DNA of 64,000 bases from Sediminibacillus terrae (GCF_009602435.1 NZ_VZDQ01000024.1:372001-436000), one strand, 5' to 3'; numbered from the stretch's first letter, positions 35,380 to 45,134 are shown. The notes: generated by a model not told the origin, from the letters alone. Translations and numbers: made by a program.

Positions 35380-36456
35380 TTAAACGGTCGCTTTCGCTTT
35401 TTCTTTCTTGATTTGTTTGCTTCGCAATTGTCCGCAGGCGGCATCGATATCGGAACCTTGTTCAACGCGGACACCGCAATTGATCCCCTGGTCCATCAAC
35501 GTTTCATAAAAATCGAGAATGGCCTGTTTGGTACTGCGCTGATATTGGTTGTGTTCATCAACCGGATTGTACGGAATCAGATTGACATAGGACAAATGGC
35601 GTTTGTCCTTCAACAGTCTGGCGAGCTCCAGTGCCTCTTCCTTATGGTCGTTGACATCCCTTAACAGAATATACTCGAACGTGATTCTGCGGTTCGTTTT
35701 TTCGAGATAATAATCGACGGCAGGCATCAGCTTTTCGAGCGGGAACGCCTTGTTGATTTTCATGATTTTCGTGCGCAGCTCGTTATTCGGCGCATGAAGA
35801 GAAACCGCTAAATTGATTTGAATGTCTTCATCCGCAAAGTCATAAATCCGGTGGGCAAGCCCGCTTGTAGAAACCGTGATATGTCTCGCACCGATGGAAA
35901 GGCCCTTCTGGTCATTGACTACACGGAAGAAGTCCATCATGTTCGTATAGTTATCGAATGGTTCGCCGATACCCATCACGACAATGTGGCTGACTCTCTC
36001 ATCCTTGCCTGCCCCATCTAAATGATGCTGGACATTCATGATTTGCTCGACAATTTCACCACTGGAAAGGTCGCGATTCTTTCGAAGCAAGCCGCTGGCA
36101 CAGAACGTACAACCGATGTTACAGCCAACCTGCGTGGTCACACAGACAGAAAGTCCATAATTGAACCGCATCAATACTGTTTCAATCAGGTTTCCATCCT
36201 GAAGCTCGAACAGGAACTTGATCGTCCCGTCTTTTGATTCCTGCTTGATCGCCTGTTTCAATGTCTGCACGACAAAATGTTCCTCCAGCAATTCAATGCA
36301 GTCCTTATTCACGTTTTTCATATCTTTAAAAGCGGTAACCCGTTTTTTATATAACCAATCCCAAACCTGCTTGGCACGGAACTTTTTCTGGCCATGCTCG
36401 GTTAGCCAAGACGTCAGTTGTTCGAAAGTTAATCCATAAATGGATTGTTTGTTCAT
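35380..36456 (-). CDS. rlmN: 23S rRNA/tRNA adenine C2-methyltransferase RlmN-type radical SAM enzyme
   Basis: 358 residues. The radical-SAM cluster motif is CNIGCTFC (cysteines about 112, 116, 119), followed by [20 protein letters not shown] and [20 protein letters not shown]. The methyl-carrying cysteine near the C-terminus is in [13 protein letters not shown]. RlmN methylates A2503 of 23S rRNA and A37 of some tRNAs. The sequence [20 protein letters not shown] differs from the B. subtilis-type CASTLGGLKRNL, and no rRNA or cell-wall neighbours typical of the housekeeping copy are present, so it may be a second paralogue. A Cfr resistance enzyme is less likely. Confidence 0.88.
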   Translation of the reverse strand: MNKQSIYGLTFEQLTSWLTEHGQKKFRAKQVWDWLYKKRVTAFKDMKNVNKDCIELLEEHFVVQTLKQAIKQESKDGTIKFLFELQDGNLIETVLMRFNYGLSVCVTTQVGCNIGCTFCASGLLRKNRDLSSGEIVEQIMNVQHHLDGAGKDERVSHIVVMGIGEPFDNYTNMMDFFRVVNDQKGLSIGARHITVSTSGLAHRIYDFADEDIQINLAVSLHAPNNELRTKIMKINKAFPLEKLMPAVDYYLEKTNRRITFEYILLRDVNDHKEEALELARLLKDKRHLSYVNLIPYNPVDEHNQYQRSTKQAILDFYETLMDQGINCGVRVEQGSDIDAACGQLRSKQIKKEKAKATV

Positions 36457-36653
36457 TTGTTACCCTCATTTCAGTAGGTTTCCTTAATTTTTTCCTATAC
36501 CCATACTACTGAATGTATCGCCATGTAGCAAGTCCCGGTTGCGTGTTTCCTTCGTTTCTCGGCACCTGGAGGTTGTTAGTCTATGCCATTCCGGTTGAAA
36601 AATTGGATGATATTGCCGAAGAGGGACGGGTATGAAACCCCTCTCACGACTTC

Positions 36654-37535
36654 CTAAGAACCTGCAGCCAAACGCCTTTGCTTAACCTTTTTCATCAACC
36701 AACCGTGCTTCGGACTGAAAAGAAATGCCACCATAAACAAGAGGCCTGTTGCACTTGCCATCGCGCCGGCTATCGAAACATTCCAATAAACGGCCGCTCC
36801 GTAACCGATGATGGCCGAAAAAATTCCGACTATGCCGCTCAGCAACAGCAACGTCAGAAACCGATCCGTCAACAGATAGGCAGTCGCCCCCGGAACGATC
36901 AACATGGCAACAACCAAAATAGCGCCGACACTGTCAAACGAAGCAACAGTCGACAGAGAGACCATCCCCATCAGCAAGTAATGGACAAGCACGACTGGTA
37001 CTCCGATTAACTTGGCATATTGCGGGTCAAAGGTGGAAATTTTCATTTCTTTATAAAAGGCAGCGATCAGTGTCAGATTCAGAATCAAGACGATTCCCAA
37101 CATCCATACAGCAACGGGTCCGTAGCTCTCTCCATTGATTTGCAACGTATCCCAAGGGACAAATGCAATTTCTCCCATCAAGGCATGTTTCGTATCCAGG
37201 TGCACTTGGTCACCGATAAAAGAGATTAACACAACACCCAACGCAAAAAATGATGTAAACACAACTCCGATGGCCGCATCAGATTGGATTCCCGATCGGT
37301 GCAACGATTCCACGAAAAATGCGGTTGCCAACCCTACCACCGCCGCACCGATCAGCATGGGAAGTCCGTTCAACGACTGACTGACAAAGAAAGCCCCGAC
37401 AATACCCAGGAGTACGGTGTGGCTGATGGCATCTGCAATCATCGACATCTTCTTAAGCAGCAAAAGCACGCCGCTCATCCCACACGTGATTCCGACCAAA
37501 CAACCGGTAAGAATGATCCATAATGTATAACTCAC
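36654..37535 (-). CDS. mntD: Manganese ABC transporter permease MntD
   Basis: 293 residues, eight to nine membrane helices of the ABC-3 family. GVLLLLKKMSMIADAISHTV at about residues 23-42 is the conserved channel region containing the histidine-rich access motif. The GTG start overlaps the stop of the preceding permease gene, so translation is coupled. Last gene of an mntABCD operon. It pairs with MntC to form the channel. The metal assignment comes from MntR-like boxes in front of the operon. Confidence 0.88.
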   Translation of the reverse strand: MSYTLWIILTGCLVGITCGMSGVLLLLKKMSMIADAISHTVLLGIVGAFFVSQSLNGLPMLIGAAVVGLATAFFVESLHRSGIQSDAAIGVVFTSFFALGVVLISFIGDQVHLDTKHALMGEIAFVPWDTLQINGESYGPVAVWMLGIVLILNLTLIAAFYKEMKISTFDPQYAKLIGVPVVLVHYLLMGMVSLSTVASFDSVGAILVVAMLIVPGATAYLLTDRFLTLLLLSGIVGIFSAIIGYGAAVYWNVSIAGAMASATGLLFMVAFLFSPKHGWLMKKVKQRRLAAGS

Positions 37536-38404
37536 AGCTGCTTCACCATCCTTGTAAACATTCCTTTTTTACTGCCGAACAGAAAGGAAAGGAAAAAAAT
37601 CGACGATGCGCTTAATACCATCATCGGACCTGTCGGCAAATGGTCGATGGTCGTACTCAAAACAGCCCCGGAAATACCGGAAACCGCGCCAAAGCTTCCC
37701 CCTAAAAACGCCATGACCCCAAGCTGTTCCGTCCAATAGCGTGCTGCAAGCGGCGGTGTGATCAACAGTGCAGCAATCAAAACCACTCCCACCATTTGAA
37801 TTCCGATCACTACGACAAGGAGGACCAGGCTGAACAGCAGCCCATCGAGCAACCGGACGGGAAGGCCGATTCCTTTTGCGAATGACGGGTCGAACACCAC
37901 TGTTTTGAATTCTTTAAAAAACAATGCCGCAATCAACGTTAAGATCAGCGAACCAATCGTGATCACTTGGACATCACTTTTGACCAGGGAAGCTGCCTGA
38001 CCGAAGATAAATGTATCCAAGCCTGCCTTGCTTCCCCCAAAGTGCTGTTGGATGTAAGTCAACAATACAATCCCGAAACCAAAAAAGACGGATATGGTGA
38101 TCCCGATCGCAGCATCTGTTTTGATCCTCGACCGGTTAATGATCAGTTGAATCGCCTGTGTGGCCAACAATCCCGTCAAAGCGGCGCCAATCAAAAACAA
38201 CGGAATCGACTTCACTTGGAAAAGAATGTACACCAGACAAACTCCGGGTAAAGTAGCATGTGCCATAGCATCACTGATCAAGCTTTGTTTTTTCAATAAA
38301 ACAAAACTGCCGATGGTCCCACTGGCGAAACCGAGCAGCAAACTGCCTGTCAGCACCCATTCCGTATTGGCGTCGAACCCGAACACCGAGAAGAAATCCA
38401 TCAT
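37532..38404 (-). CDS. mntC: Manganese ABC transporter permease MntC
   Basis: 290 residues, ABC-3 family membrane protein with GSFVLLKKQSLISDAMAHAT early on and GVVLIAALLITPPLAARYW in the C-terminal half. The start ATG overlaps the stop of the ATPase gene (ATGA), and its own stop overlaps mntD. Forms the metal channel together with MntD in the cell membrane. Confidence 0.88.
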   Translation of the reverse strand: MMDFFSVFGFDANTEWVLTGSLLLGFASGTIGSFVLLKKQSLISDAMAHATLPGVCLVYILFQVKSIPLFLIGAALTGLLATQAIQLIINRSRIKTDAAIGITISVFFGFGIVLLTYIQQHFGGSKAGLDTFIFGQAASLVKSDVQVITIGSLILTLIAALFFKEFKTVVFDPSFAKGIGLPVRLLDGLLFSLVLLVVVIGIQMVGVVLIAALLITPPLAARYWTEQLGVMAFLGGSFGAVSGISGAVLSTTIDHLPTGPMMVLSASSIFFLSFLFGSKKGMFTRMVKQL

Positions 38405-39150
38405 TGCCTCCCTCCCGCTGCTGTCGTTTTTTGCAGGAAGGCGATGCTGCCGCCATATGCTTTTTCCAAATTGTCTATCGTGAAAACGGATTGTGTGGGA
38501 CCGCAGTCGATCGGCCGCTTGTTCAATAGCAAGACATGGTCGAAGTAATCCTCCACGGTCGACAAGTCATGGTGAACGACCAGCACGGTTTTTCCCTGCT
38601 GCTTCCAGTCTTTCATCAGTTGAATGATTGCCTTCTCCGTGGCGGCATCCACTCCGGCAAATGGTTCATCCATAAAATAAATGCTGGCATCCTGTGCAAG
38701 AGCTCGAGCGAGAAATACCCGCTGTTGCTGTCCGCCTGACAACTGGCTGATTTGCCGTTTCGCGAATTCCTCCATTCCGACTTTCTCAAGACAAGCTCTC
38801 GCCCACTCAATGTCTTTGTTAGTTGCCCTCTTGAACCAGCCAATCTGACGGTATCGCCCCATCAAGACGATATCGAGCGCATTTGTAGGAAAGTCCCAGT
38901 CCACTTCACTCCGCTGTGGTACATAGCCAATCAACTGTTTTTGCGTTTTATATGGCTGACCAAACACCTCCACGCTTCCACTTCGCGCCGGGATCAACTG
39001 AAGGGCTGCTTTGATCAGCGTAGATTTCCCTGCTCCGTTCGGTCCGATAATCCCGGTCAAAGAGCCCTCCGGCACCGAAAATGAAACATGTTCCAAAGCG
39101 GGCTGCTTATCATATACTACTGTCATCTTGTTGACGGTTAGGGCATTCAT
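38401..39150 (-). CDS. mntB: Manganese ABC transporter ATPase MntB
   Basis: About 249 residues from the ATG at 39150, preceded by GAGGTGG; an upstream GTG at 39159 overlaps that site. Walker A IGPNGAGKSTL, signature LSGGQQQRVFLARAL and Walker B IYFMDEPFAGVD are complete, and KTVLVVHHDLSTVEDYFDHV contains the H-loop. It powers import through MntC/MntD. Second gene of the operon, ten bases after the binding protein gene. Confidence 0.92.
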   Translation of the reverse strand: MNALTVNKMTVVYDKQPALEHVSFSVPEGSLTGIIGPNGAGKSTLIKAALQLIPARSGSVEVFGQPYKTQKQLIGYVPQRSEVDWDFPTNALDIVLMGRYRQIGWFKRATNKDIEWARACLEKVGMEEFAKRQISQLSGGQQQRVFLARALAQDASIYFMDEPFAGVDAATEKAIIQLMKDWKQQGKTVLVVHHDLSTVEDYFDHVLLLNKRPIDCGPTQSVFTIDNLEKAYGGSIAFLQKTTAAGGRQ

Positions 39151-39160
39151 TGTTTCCACC

Positions 39161-40087
39161 TCATTTCAACGATTCCACAATGGTATCGATATTGTGCCGG
39201 TACATCCCTAGGTAGGTACCTTCGACTGTTCCTTCTTCACCCATGGCATCCGAATAAAGTTCCCCGCCGATTCTGACTTGATGTCCCGCTTCTTCGGCAC
39301 CTTCGACCACTGCATTGATCGATCTCCCGGAAACGCTGCTCTCCACGAAGACCGCTTTGATATTGCGTTCCACCAGTACATCGATAATCCGTTGAATATC
39401 GGTCAAGCCATAGTCCGATTCTGTGCTGAGTCCCTGTAGACCGATCACTTCGAATCCAAAAGCGTTGCCGAAATAGTTAAAGGCATCATGCGCTGTTACC
39501 AAGACTCTGCTCTCTTCGGGTATTTCCTTTATGCGTTCCCGGGCATAGTCCTCTAATTCTGTTAAATCTTTTACATATTCCACCGTATTCTGCTTATATA
39601 CGTTCTCATTATCTGGATCAATTTCCATCAATTCGTCCCTGATCTTCTCCGCAGCCTGTTTCCAAATAGAAATATCAAACCAGACATGGGGATCGATGAT
39701 GCTTGGATTCTGTGGATCGGCCAGGAACTGATCTTCCGGTATCCCCTCCGCAACAGCAACGGTTGGTTTTTTTTGCCGCATTTCTTCAAAAATTTCTCCC
39801 ATCTGTCCTTCTAAATGCAGTCCATTGTAGAAAATGATATCCGCCTGATCCAATTTCTTGATATCCCCCTGGACAGCGTTGTACAAGTGCGGATCATCAC
39901 CCGGACCCATCAAGCTTTCCACCTCGATGTGGTCGCCGCCGATCTCGGCTGCCATATCACCGATTTGGGCGATCGTGGTCACTACCTTGACCTTTTCTTC
40001 TCCGCTTCCGACGGCCTCCTTTCCAGCCGAACAACCGGACAACGCTGCCGCCAATACACCTAAAAACACTACCGAAACCCACTTCAC
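39161..40087 (-). CDS. mntA: Manganese-binding lipoprotein MntA (cluster A-I solute-binding protein)
   Basis: 308 residues from the GTG at 40087 (GGAGGTGGGAAAT upstream). A lipoprotein signal peptide ends in the lipobox AALSGC. Metal ligands of the TroA/PsaA family are in place: GDDPHLYNAV, IIDPHVWFDISIW, LVTAHDAFNYFG and a late FVESSVSGRSI/GGELYSDAMG. The protein captures Mn(II) outside and delivers it to MntBCD. Zinc-type proteins carry a His-rich acidic loop, which is absent here, agreeing with manganese. Confidence 0.92.
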   Translation of the reverse strand: MKWVSVVFLGVLAAALSGCSAGKEAVGSGEEKVKVVTTIAQIGDMAAEIGGDHIEVESLMGPGDDPHLYNAVQGDIKKLDQADIIFYNGLHLEGQMGEIFEEMRQKKPTVAVAEGIPEDQFLADPQNPSIIDPHVWFDISIWKQAAEKIRDELMEIDPDNENVYKQNTVEYVKDLTELEDYARERIKEIPEESRVLVTAHDAFNYFGNAFGFEVIGLQGLSTESDYGLTDIQRIIDVLVERNIKAVFVESSVSGRSINAVVEGAEEAGHQVRIGGELYSDAMGEEGTVEGTYLGMYRHNIDTIVESLK

Positions 40088-40106
40088 ATTTCCCACCTCC
40101 ATTAAT

Positions 40107-40206
40107 TTTTCCTTAGGGCAAAACTTTCTTTAAAAAAATTTGCCCTTGCCGTATTTCTACAATAACAAATTGTTTCCCTAAACCAAATTATATGCATTAA
40201 GGAAAT
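40107..40206. promoter_or_regulatory. Three MntR-type operator boxes before mntA
   Basis: Box 1 (40107-40124, minus strand) reads TTTTGCCCTAAGGAAAA. Box 2 (40172-40187, minus) reads TTTGGTTTAGGGAAAC. Box 3 (40191-40206, plus) reads TATGCATTAAGGAAAT. All resemble the B. subtilis MntR box TTTGCCTTAAGGAAAC. Box 1 sits between promoter and start codon; boxes 2 and 3 are adjacent, further upstream. MntR would repress the operon when manganese is plentiful. Confidence 0.75.
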
Positions 40207-40368
40207 AATGTCAACTGGTTTAATCATTGTTTCTTTCGCTCAAAACCGACACGGGAGGACAGAAACAGTGCTTTTGACTCCACTCTATATGTCTTGTATG
40301 TTATTAACGTAAATCCCTAGTAATCACGTAGGATTATTAATAGAATCCAAACACAAAGGAGTCATTCG

Positions 40369-41604
40369 ATGAAAAAAGTATGGAGGGGCTATCTTGATAC
40401 GCCCCTGATCGTTAAAATAACCGCCGCCCTTATGCTCGGCGTCATAACCGGCCTTCTTTTCGGCAGTCAGGCGTCCCTGCTGGAACCTTTCGGAGATTTA
40501 TTGATCCGACTGCTTAAATTTCTGATTATTCCTTTGGTATTGTTTACGCTGATGGTAGGTGTGAACCAAACCGAAGTCGGAAATCTCGGAAGGATGGGCG
40601 GGAAAGTCTTCCTTTACTACATTGTTTCCTCTGCCTTTGCGATTATCATCGGTGTTACCATCGCCGGCGTTTTCCAGCCGGGAACCGGGATGACCCTGGG
40701 AGACAGTGAAGCGGTCGATGTTCCGGACAACCCTGGAGTATCCAGTGTCCTTTTGAATATTGTGCCGGACAACATCGTAACAGCTTTTACCAATATGAAT
40801 TTGCTCGGAATCATTTTTACTGCTTTTGTTTTCGGGATTGCCCTTTCTTCTCTCCGCTCTTCGGAAAACCATGCGGAATTGGGCGAAAGCGTATATAACG
40901 TCATCAAAGGATTGAATGAGGCAACACTGACAATCATGAAAGTCATCCTGCAATACGTGCCGATCGGTATTTTCGCCATTGTCGCAAACACGGTCGGCAG
41001 CCAGGGACTCGATACGTTACTTGAACTGGGCAATATGGTTGCCGTGCTTTATATCGCCTTGATTGCCCAAGTACTACTATACGTCGTTTTCCTTCTTCTG
41101 GCCAAGCTTAGCCCGGGGCGCTTTTTCTCCCAGGCCAGGACTCCGATGCTGACCGCATTCGCCACCCAAAGCAGTTCGGGGACATTGCCGTTGACCTTGA
41201 ACGCTGCCGACAATTTAGGACTGTCACGCAGTCTCTACGGGTTCAGCCTGCCGCTCGGAGCCACGATCAACATGGACGGAGCCGCCATCCGAATCGCAGT
41301 TTCTGCGGTTTTTGCGGCCAATATAATCGGCGACCCGCTCAGCTTCACGGATATGCTGCAGGTTGTGTTAATCGGGACACTCGCCTCGATCGGCACGGCG
41401 GGAGTCCCTGGGGCCGGAATCATTATGATTGCCACCGTTTTCGCCCAGTTGAATCTGCCGATGGAAGCAGTCGGTCTACTGACAGCCATCGATGCCCTTG
41501 TCGGGATGGGATGTACCGCCCTCAATGTCACCGGCGACTTGGTCGGCACCTCGATCATTGATAAATCCGAAGCAAAAAAACCGAAAACAGTTACAAATGG
41601 ATAA
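40369..41604 (+). CDS. Dicarboxylate/amino acid:cation symporter (DAACS, GltP/GltT-like)
   Basis: 411 residues with the glutamate-transporter fold. The substrate hairpin SSSGTLPLTL and the helix-7 motif NMDGAAIRIAVSAVF (here NMDG as expected) are present, followed by GTAGVPGAGIIMI and ALVGMGCTALNVTGDLVGTS. These carriers import glutamate, aspartate or C4-dicarboxylates with Na+ or H+. AAAGGAG precedes the ATG. Single gene with its own terminator; exact substrate unknown. Confidence 0.92.
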   Translation: MKKVWRGYLDTPLIVKITAALMLGVITGLLFGSQASLLEPFGDLLIRLLKFLIIPLVLFTLMVGVNQTEVGNLGRMGGKVFLYYIVSSAFAIIIGVTIAGVFQPGTGMTLGDSEAVDVPDNPGVSSVLLNIVPDNIVTAFTNMNLLGIIFTAFVFGIALSSLRSSENHAELGESVYNVIKGLNEATLTIMKVILQYVPIGIFAIVANTVGSQGLDTLLELGNMVAVLYIALIAQVLLYVVFLLLAKLSPGRFFSQARTPMLTAFATQSSSGTLPLTLNAADNLGLSRSLYGFSLPLGATINMDGAAIRIAVSAVFAANIIGDPLSFTDMLQVVLIGTLASIGTAGVPGAGIIMIATVFAQLNLPMEAVGLLTAIDALVGMGCTALNVTGDLVGTSIIDKSEAKKPKTVTNG

Positions 41605-41649
41605 GTATTGTTATCCCAGCCTGGGAAAAAAGCTTCGTGATCAAAATGA

Positions 41650-41682
41650 AACCGAACGATTCGATAATTCGTTCGGTTTTTT
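41650..41682 (+). terminator. Terminator of the symporter gene
   Basis: Stem AACCGAACGA / TCGTTCGGTT with a run of T residues. Confidence 0.85.
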
Positions 41683-41802
41683 GGTCAGAAAAAAGCAAAC
41701 CGTTCTATCCTGCTCTAATATAAAACTCTCTTTATGGAAGGAATTATCCTTCATTTAGAGAAATAGTTTAAAATAACCAGTTTTCGAAACAGGAGGACTA
41801 AG

Positions 41803-42852
41803 ATGACACTATCATCTTTTTACACGCATCCAATTATTCAAGCACCGATGGCCGGTGGAACAGCAAATCCCGCACTGGCAGCGGCAGTTAGCAATGCCGG
41901 GGGACTCGGGTTCCTTGCTGCAGGCTATAAGACTGCCCGGGACGTTCGGGAAGAAATCAAGCAAACTCGAAAACGAACGAGCGGTCCATTTGGAGTCAAT
42001 TTATTTGTTCCAAGTGAGGATACGGCAGAGTCTGCAACACTCGATGACTATGCAAACCGGCTGGAACACACAGCAAAGCGGTTGGCTGTGTCCACAGGGG
42101 AAGCCAGAAACGATGACGACGACTGGGAAAATAAGCTTGAAGTAATAATCGACGAGCACATTCCGGTGGTCAGTTTTACCTTTGGCTGCCCTCCTTCCAC
42201 CGTCGTGGACAGACTGAAGCAAAACGGCAGCTATGTCATCGTAACTGTCACCTCGCCTCAAGAAGCGATAGAATCTGTCCAAGCAGGAGCAGATGCCTTG
42301 TGTTTACAAGGAATAGAAGCCGGTGGCCACCGCAGCACGTTTCAAAACAACGCCGAAACAGAAGACTTTTCGCTCCTCCCTTTACTTCGTCTCGTCCGCC
42401 AGCAGGTAGATCTTCCCTTGATCGCCGCAGGAGGCGTCATGCATGGACAAGACATCGCTGCTTTGTTGACAGCGGGAGCGGAAGCGGTCCAGTTGGGTAC
42501 TGCCTTTTTGCGTTGTCCGGAGAGCGGTGCAAAATCCCTGCATAAACAGGCACTTGCAGACAACCGTTTCTCGGGAACAACTGTCACCCGAGCGTTTACC
42601 GGCAGGCGGGCCCGGGGACTGAAAAATGCCTTTATCCAACAATATGACGACGCTGCACCTGCAGCCTACCCTTTTGTCCACTATATGACCAAACCGATTC
42701 GAAAAGCAGCTGCAGAAGCGAGTGACCTGGAAGCGATGGCTTTATGGGCAGGACAAGGTTATCGGATGGCCATGGATATACCGGCAGCGGAAATCGTCAC
42801 GAGGCTGATGGAACAGAAACAGGAAGCAATTCAAGCGCAAAAAAGGCTATAG
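41803..42852 (+). CDS. Nitronate monooxygenase (2-nitropropane dioxygenase family)
   Basis: 349 residues, FMN-dependent TIM barrel. HPIIQAPMAGGTANPALAAA opens the protein; VSFTFGCPPSTVVDRLKQNG, QGIEAGGHRSTF (with the catalytic histidine), LIAAGGVMHGQDIAALLTAG and GAEAVQLGTAFLRCPES follow. The enzyme oxidises propionate 3-nitronate or other alkyl nitronates, a detoxification step. AGGAGG before the ATG. Monocistronic and ending in a terminator that overlaps the stop codon. Confidence 0.92.
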   Translation: MTLSSFYTHPIIQAPMAGGTANPALAAAVSNAGGLGFLAAGYKTARDVREEIKQTRKRTSGPFGVNLFVPSEDTAESATLDDYANRLEHTAKRLAVSTGEARNDDDDWENKLEVIIDEHIPVVSFTFGCPPSTVVDRLKQNGSYVIVTVTSPQEAIESVQAGADALCLQGIEAGGHRSTFQNNAETEDFSLLPLLRLVRQQVDLPLIAAGGVMHGQDIAALLTAGAEAVQLGTAFLRCPESGAKSLHKQALADNRFSGTTVTRAFTGRRARGLKNAFIQQYDDAAPAAYPFVHYMTKPIRKAAAEASDLEAMALWAGQGYRMAMDIPAAEIVTRLMEQKQEAIQAQKRL

Positions 42853-42871
42853 ACAAATGTCTATAGCCTTT
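42842..42871. terminator. Bidirectional terminator
   Basis: AAAGGCTATAGAC / GTCTATAGCCTTT, 13-base stem, between the nitronate monooxygenase gene and the convergent aldo/keto reductase gene. Confidence 0.85.
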
Positions 42872-42875
42872 GGGC

Positions 42876-43718
42876 TTAAAAGTCGAAGGTGTCCGGGTCT
42901 GGCCCTACCCGGTGGTCCTCGTTCAGATTATCGATTTGTTCGATATCTTCTTTTGTCAGTTCAAAATCAAAAAGATTAGCATTTTCTTTAATCCGGTGCG
43001 CTTTCGTCGACTTAGGGATGATGACAATTTTCTGCTGCAAGTCCCAACGCAGGATAACCTGGGCAGGGGACTTATCATATTTCGCTGCGATTTCTCTTAG
43101 TACTGGATTGTCCAGAATCTGTCCCTGCATAAGCGGCGACCAGGCCTCCAACTGGATGTCATGCTGCTGGCAATAAGTTAATAGATCGCTCTGTGTCAAC
43201 TTCGGATGCCGTTCAACCTGATTGATTGCCGGTTTGATCGCTGCGTCTTTCATTAACTCCTCGAGATGGTGGACTTGAAAATTGCTGACACCTATTGCAC
43301 GAACGCGGCCCTTTTTATAAAGTTCCTCGAGCGCATTCCATGCCTGTTTATACTTTCCTTTTCCCGGCCAGTGAATTAAATAAAGATCCAAGTAGTCCAG
43401 CCCCAGCTTTTCCAGACTCGTCTCAAACGCTTGAACCGTTCCATCATAATCCAGACCATCGTTCCATACCTTCGACGTGACAAACAAATCTTCACGACGG
43501 ATACCGGCAGCTTGTATTCCTTCCCTGATCCCTTCACCGACTCCTGTTTCATTTCCATATATGGCGGCCGTGTCAATACTGCGATAGCCTTCTGTGATGG
43601 CGGTTTTCACAGCCTCTACCAGTTCTGGTCCTTCTTCTACTTTAAATACACCAAGACCGAGCCATGGCATTTTTGTCCCATTGTTTAATGTTGTCACTGC
43701 TTGTAAATGATTTGTCAT
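42876..43718 (-). CDS. Aldo/keto reductase (YvgN/methylglyoxal reductase-like)
   Basis: 280 residues with the complete AKR tetrad: Asp49 and Tyr54 in SIDTAAIYGNE, Lys83 in FVTSKVW, His116 in YLIHWPGKGKY. NADPH-binding residues appear in IVIIPKSTKAHRIKENANLF. Relatives such as B. subtilis YvgN reduce methylglyoxal, glyoxal and other aldehydes. AGGAGG precedes the ATG. Single gene. Confidence 0.92.
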   Translation of the reverse strand: MTNHLQAVTTLNNGTKMPWLGLGVFKVEEGPELVEAVKTAITEGYRSIDTAAIYGNETGVGEGIREGIQAAGIRREDLFVTSKVWNDGLDYDGTVQAFETSLEKLGLDYLDLYLIHWPGKGKYKQAWNALEELYKKGRVRAIGVSNFQVHHLEELMKDAAIKPAINQVERHPKLTQSDLLTYCQQHDIQLEAWSPLMQGQILDNPVLREIAAKYDKSPAQVILRWDLQQKIVIIPKSTKAHRIKENANLFDFELTKEDIEQIDNLNEDHRVGPDPDTFDF

Positions 43719-43759
43719 CTTTCATTCCTCCTGTTTTATCAATAATTGATCAATAATAC

Positions 43760-44971
43760 TCAACAAGCTTCTTCCTGTACGACTTGCTCCATACGATCTT
43801 TTTTCTCCAAGTACCTGCTCCATACAGTAAGCTGAACGGCAGCTGTTACCATCAATCCGCCAAGCCAGCCAGTATGAATCAGTCCGATGGAATCGGTTAT
43901 GATTCCTCCCAGATAGGAGCCAATCGCAATTCCGGCATTGAAGGCGGCAATATTTATGGCGGATGCCACATCGACTGCACTTGGCACAAAACGTTCCGCC
44001 AACATGACGACGTACACCTGCAGCCCGGGAACATTCATAAACGCAAACAAGCCCATTAATATGATCGTCGCCAGTCCGGCCACTTTGAACGGAGCGGTAA
44101 ATGTCAACGCGAATAACACGAGCGCCTGAATGATGAACATAAACAGCAAAGCCGTAATCGGGTTTTTGTTGGATAGTTTCCCGCCGATCATGTTTCCAAT
44201 AGCTATCGCCAGCCCGTACACAAGCAGCAATACAGCTACTGTCCCTTGTTTAAATCCGGTTATATTCTGGAGCAATGGAGATAAATAAGTGAATACGACA
44301 AATGTGCCGCCATAGCCCAAAGCTGTAATCACAAAGACAAGCAGCAATCTGCCGTTCGTCACAAGCTTCACCTGATCAGCAAAAGATGTCCTGGCACTCG
44401 TCTTCAGATTTGCCGGAACTAAAATACTGTTGGCGATGAAGGCAATTACCCCTATCAGGACAATCGCCATAAAGGAGAGCCTCCAACCAAACTGCTGACC
44501 TAAAAATGTACCGAACGGAACACCAGTCACCGTAGCCACGGTAAGCCCGGTAAACATGATGGAAATAGCGCTGGCCCTGCGGTTTTCCGGTACCAGGTTG
44601 GCGGCAATAGTCGAACCTATCGACATGAACACGCCATGGGAAAATGCCGAAAGCACTCGGGCAGCAAGCAATACCCCGACGCTTGTAGCACTTGCCGCAA
44701 TGCTGTTCCCTATAATGAAAATAACCATGATCCAGAGCAACAAGTATTTACGAGACATAGCTGCAGTCAAGGATGTCAAAACCGGGGCCCCGAATGTCAC
44801 CCCCAAAGCATATAAAGATACGGTCAATCCTGCGGTCGTGACAGAAACGTGTAAATCCTCTGAAATGAGCGGCAGAAGACCGACACTGATAAATTCCGTC
44901 GTCCCGATGGCAAAGGCACTTACTGCCAAAGCCAATAAAGCCAGGACACTACGCTTTTTTTCTATCGTCAT
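43760..44971 (-). CDS. MFS efflux transporter (DHA1 family)
   Basis: 403 residues with 12 membrane helices. The opening AIGTTEFISVGLLPLISEDL and the helix 2-3 region LTAAMSRKYLLL are typical for the AraJ/YdhP branch of drug:H+ antiporters. It lies divergent from an HxlR-type regulator, with repeat-rich sequence between them, a common arrangement in which the regulator controls the pump. Substrate unknown. ATG behind GAGGAGG. Confidence 0.9.
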   Translation of the reverse strand: MTIEKKRSVLALLALAVSAFAIGTTEFISVGLLPLISEDLHVSVTTAGLTVSLYALGVTFGAPVLTSLTAAMSRKYLLLWIMVIFIIGNSIAASATSVGVLLAARVLSAFSHGVFMSIGSTIAANLVPENRRASAISIMFTGLTVATVTGVPFGTFLGQQFGWRLSFMAIVLIGVIAFIANSILVPANLKTSARTSFADQVKLVTNGRLLLVFVITALGYGGTFVVFTYLSPLLQNITGFKQGTVAVLLLVYGLAIAIGNMIGGKLSNKNPITALLFMFIIQALVLFALTFTAPFKVAGLATIILMGLFAFMNVPGLQVYVVMLAERFVPSAVDVASAINIAAFNAGIAIGSYLGGIITDSIGLIHTGWLGGLMVTAAVQLTVWSRYLEKKDRMEQVVQEEAC

Positions 44972-45050
44972 GTATCATTTTCCTCCTCTTGAATTTGAAT
45001 AATGATGGCTATCGCTGCCGGCAAATGTTATTATGATACACAGATACACA

Positions 45051-45119
45051 TATAGGAAGTACGTACTTCAAAGTGATATAGGAACCAAAAAGTGATGTAG
45101 GTACTATTTAGTTCCTATA
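45051..45119. promoter_or_regulatory. Operator cluster between the MFS and HxlR genes
   Basis: It contains a perfect palindrome GAAGTACGTACTTC (45056-45069), TATAGGAAC at about 45078-45086 mirrored by GTTCCTATA at 45111-45119, and a near direct repeat AAGTGATATAGGAAC / AAGTGATGTAGGTAC. The spacing and dyads fit binding of the HxlR dimer to control both divergent genes. Confidence 0.6.
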
Positions 45120-45134
45120 GGAGGAGAAAATGCA

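Noticed and set aside
36583-36657. 24-residue plus-strand ORF with GGAGG site between rlmN and mntD
   Set aside because: It overlaps the convergent mntD end and resembles nothing known; the ribosome site alone is insufficient.
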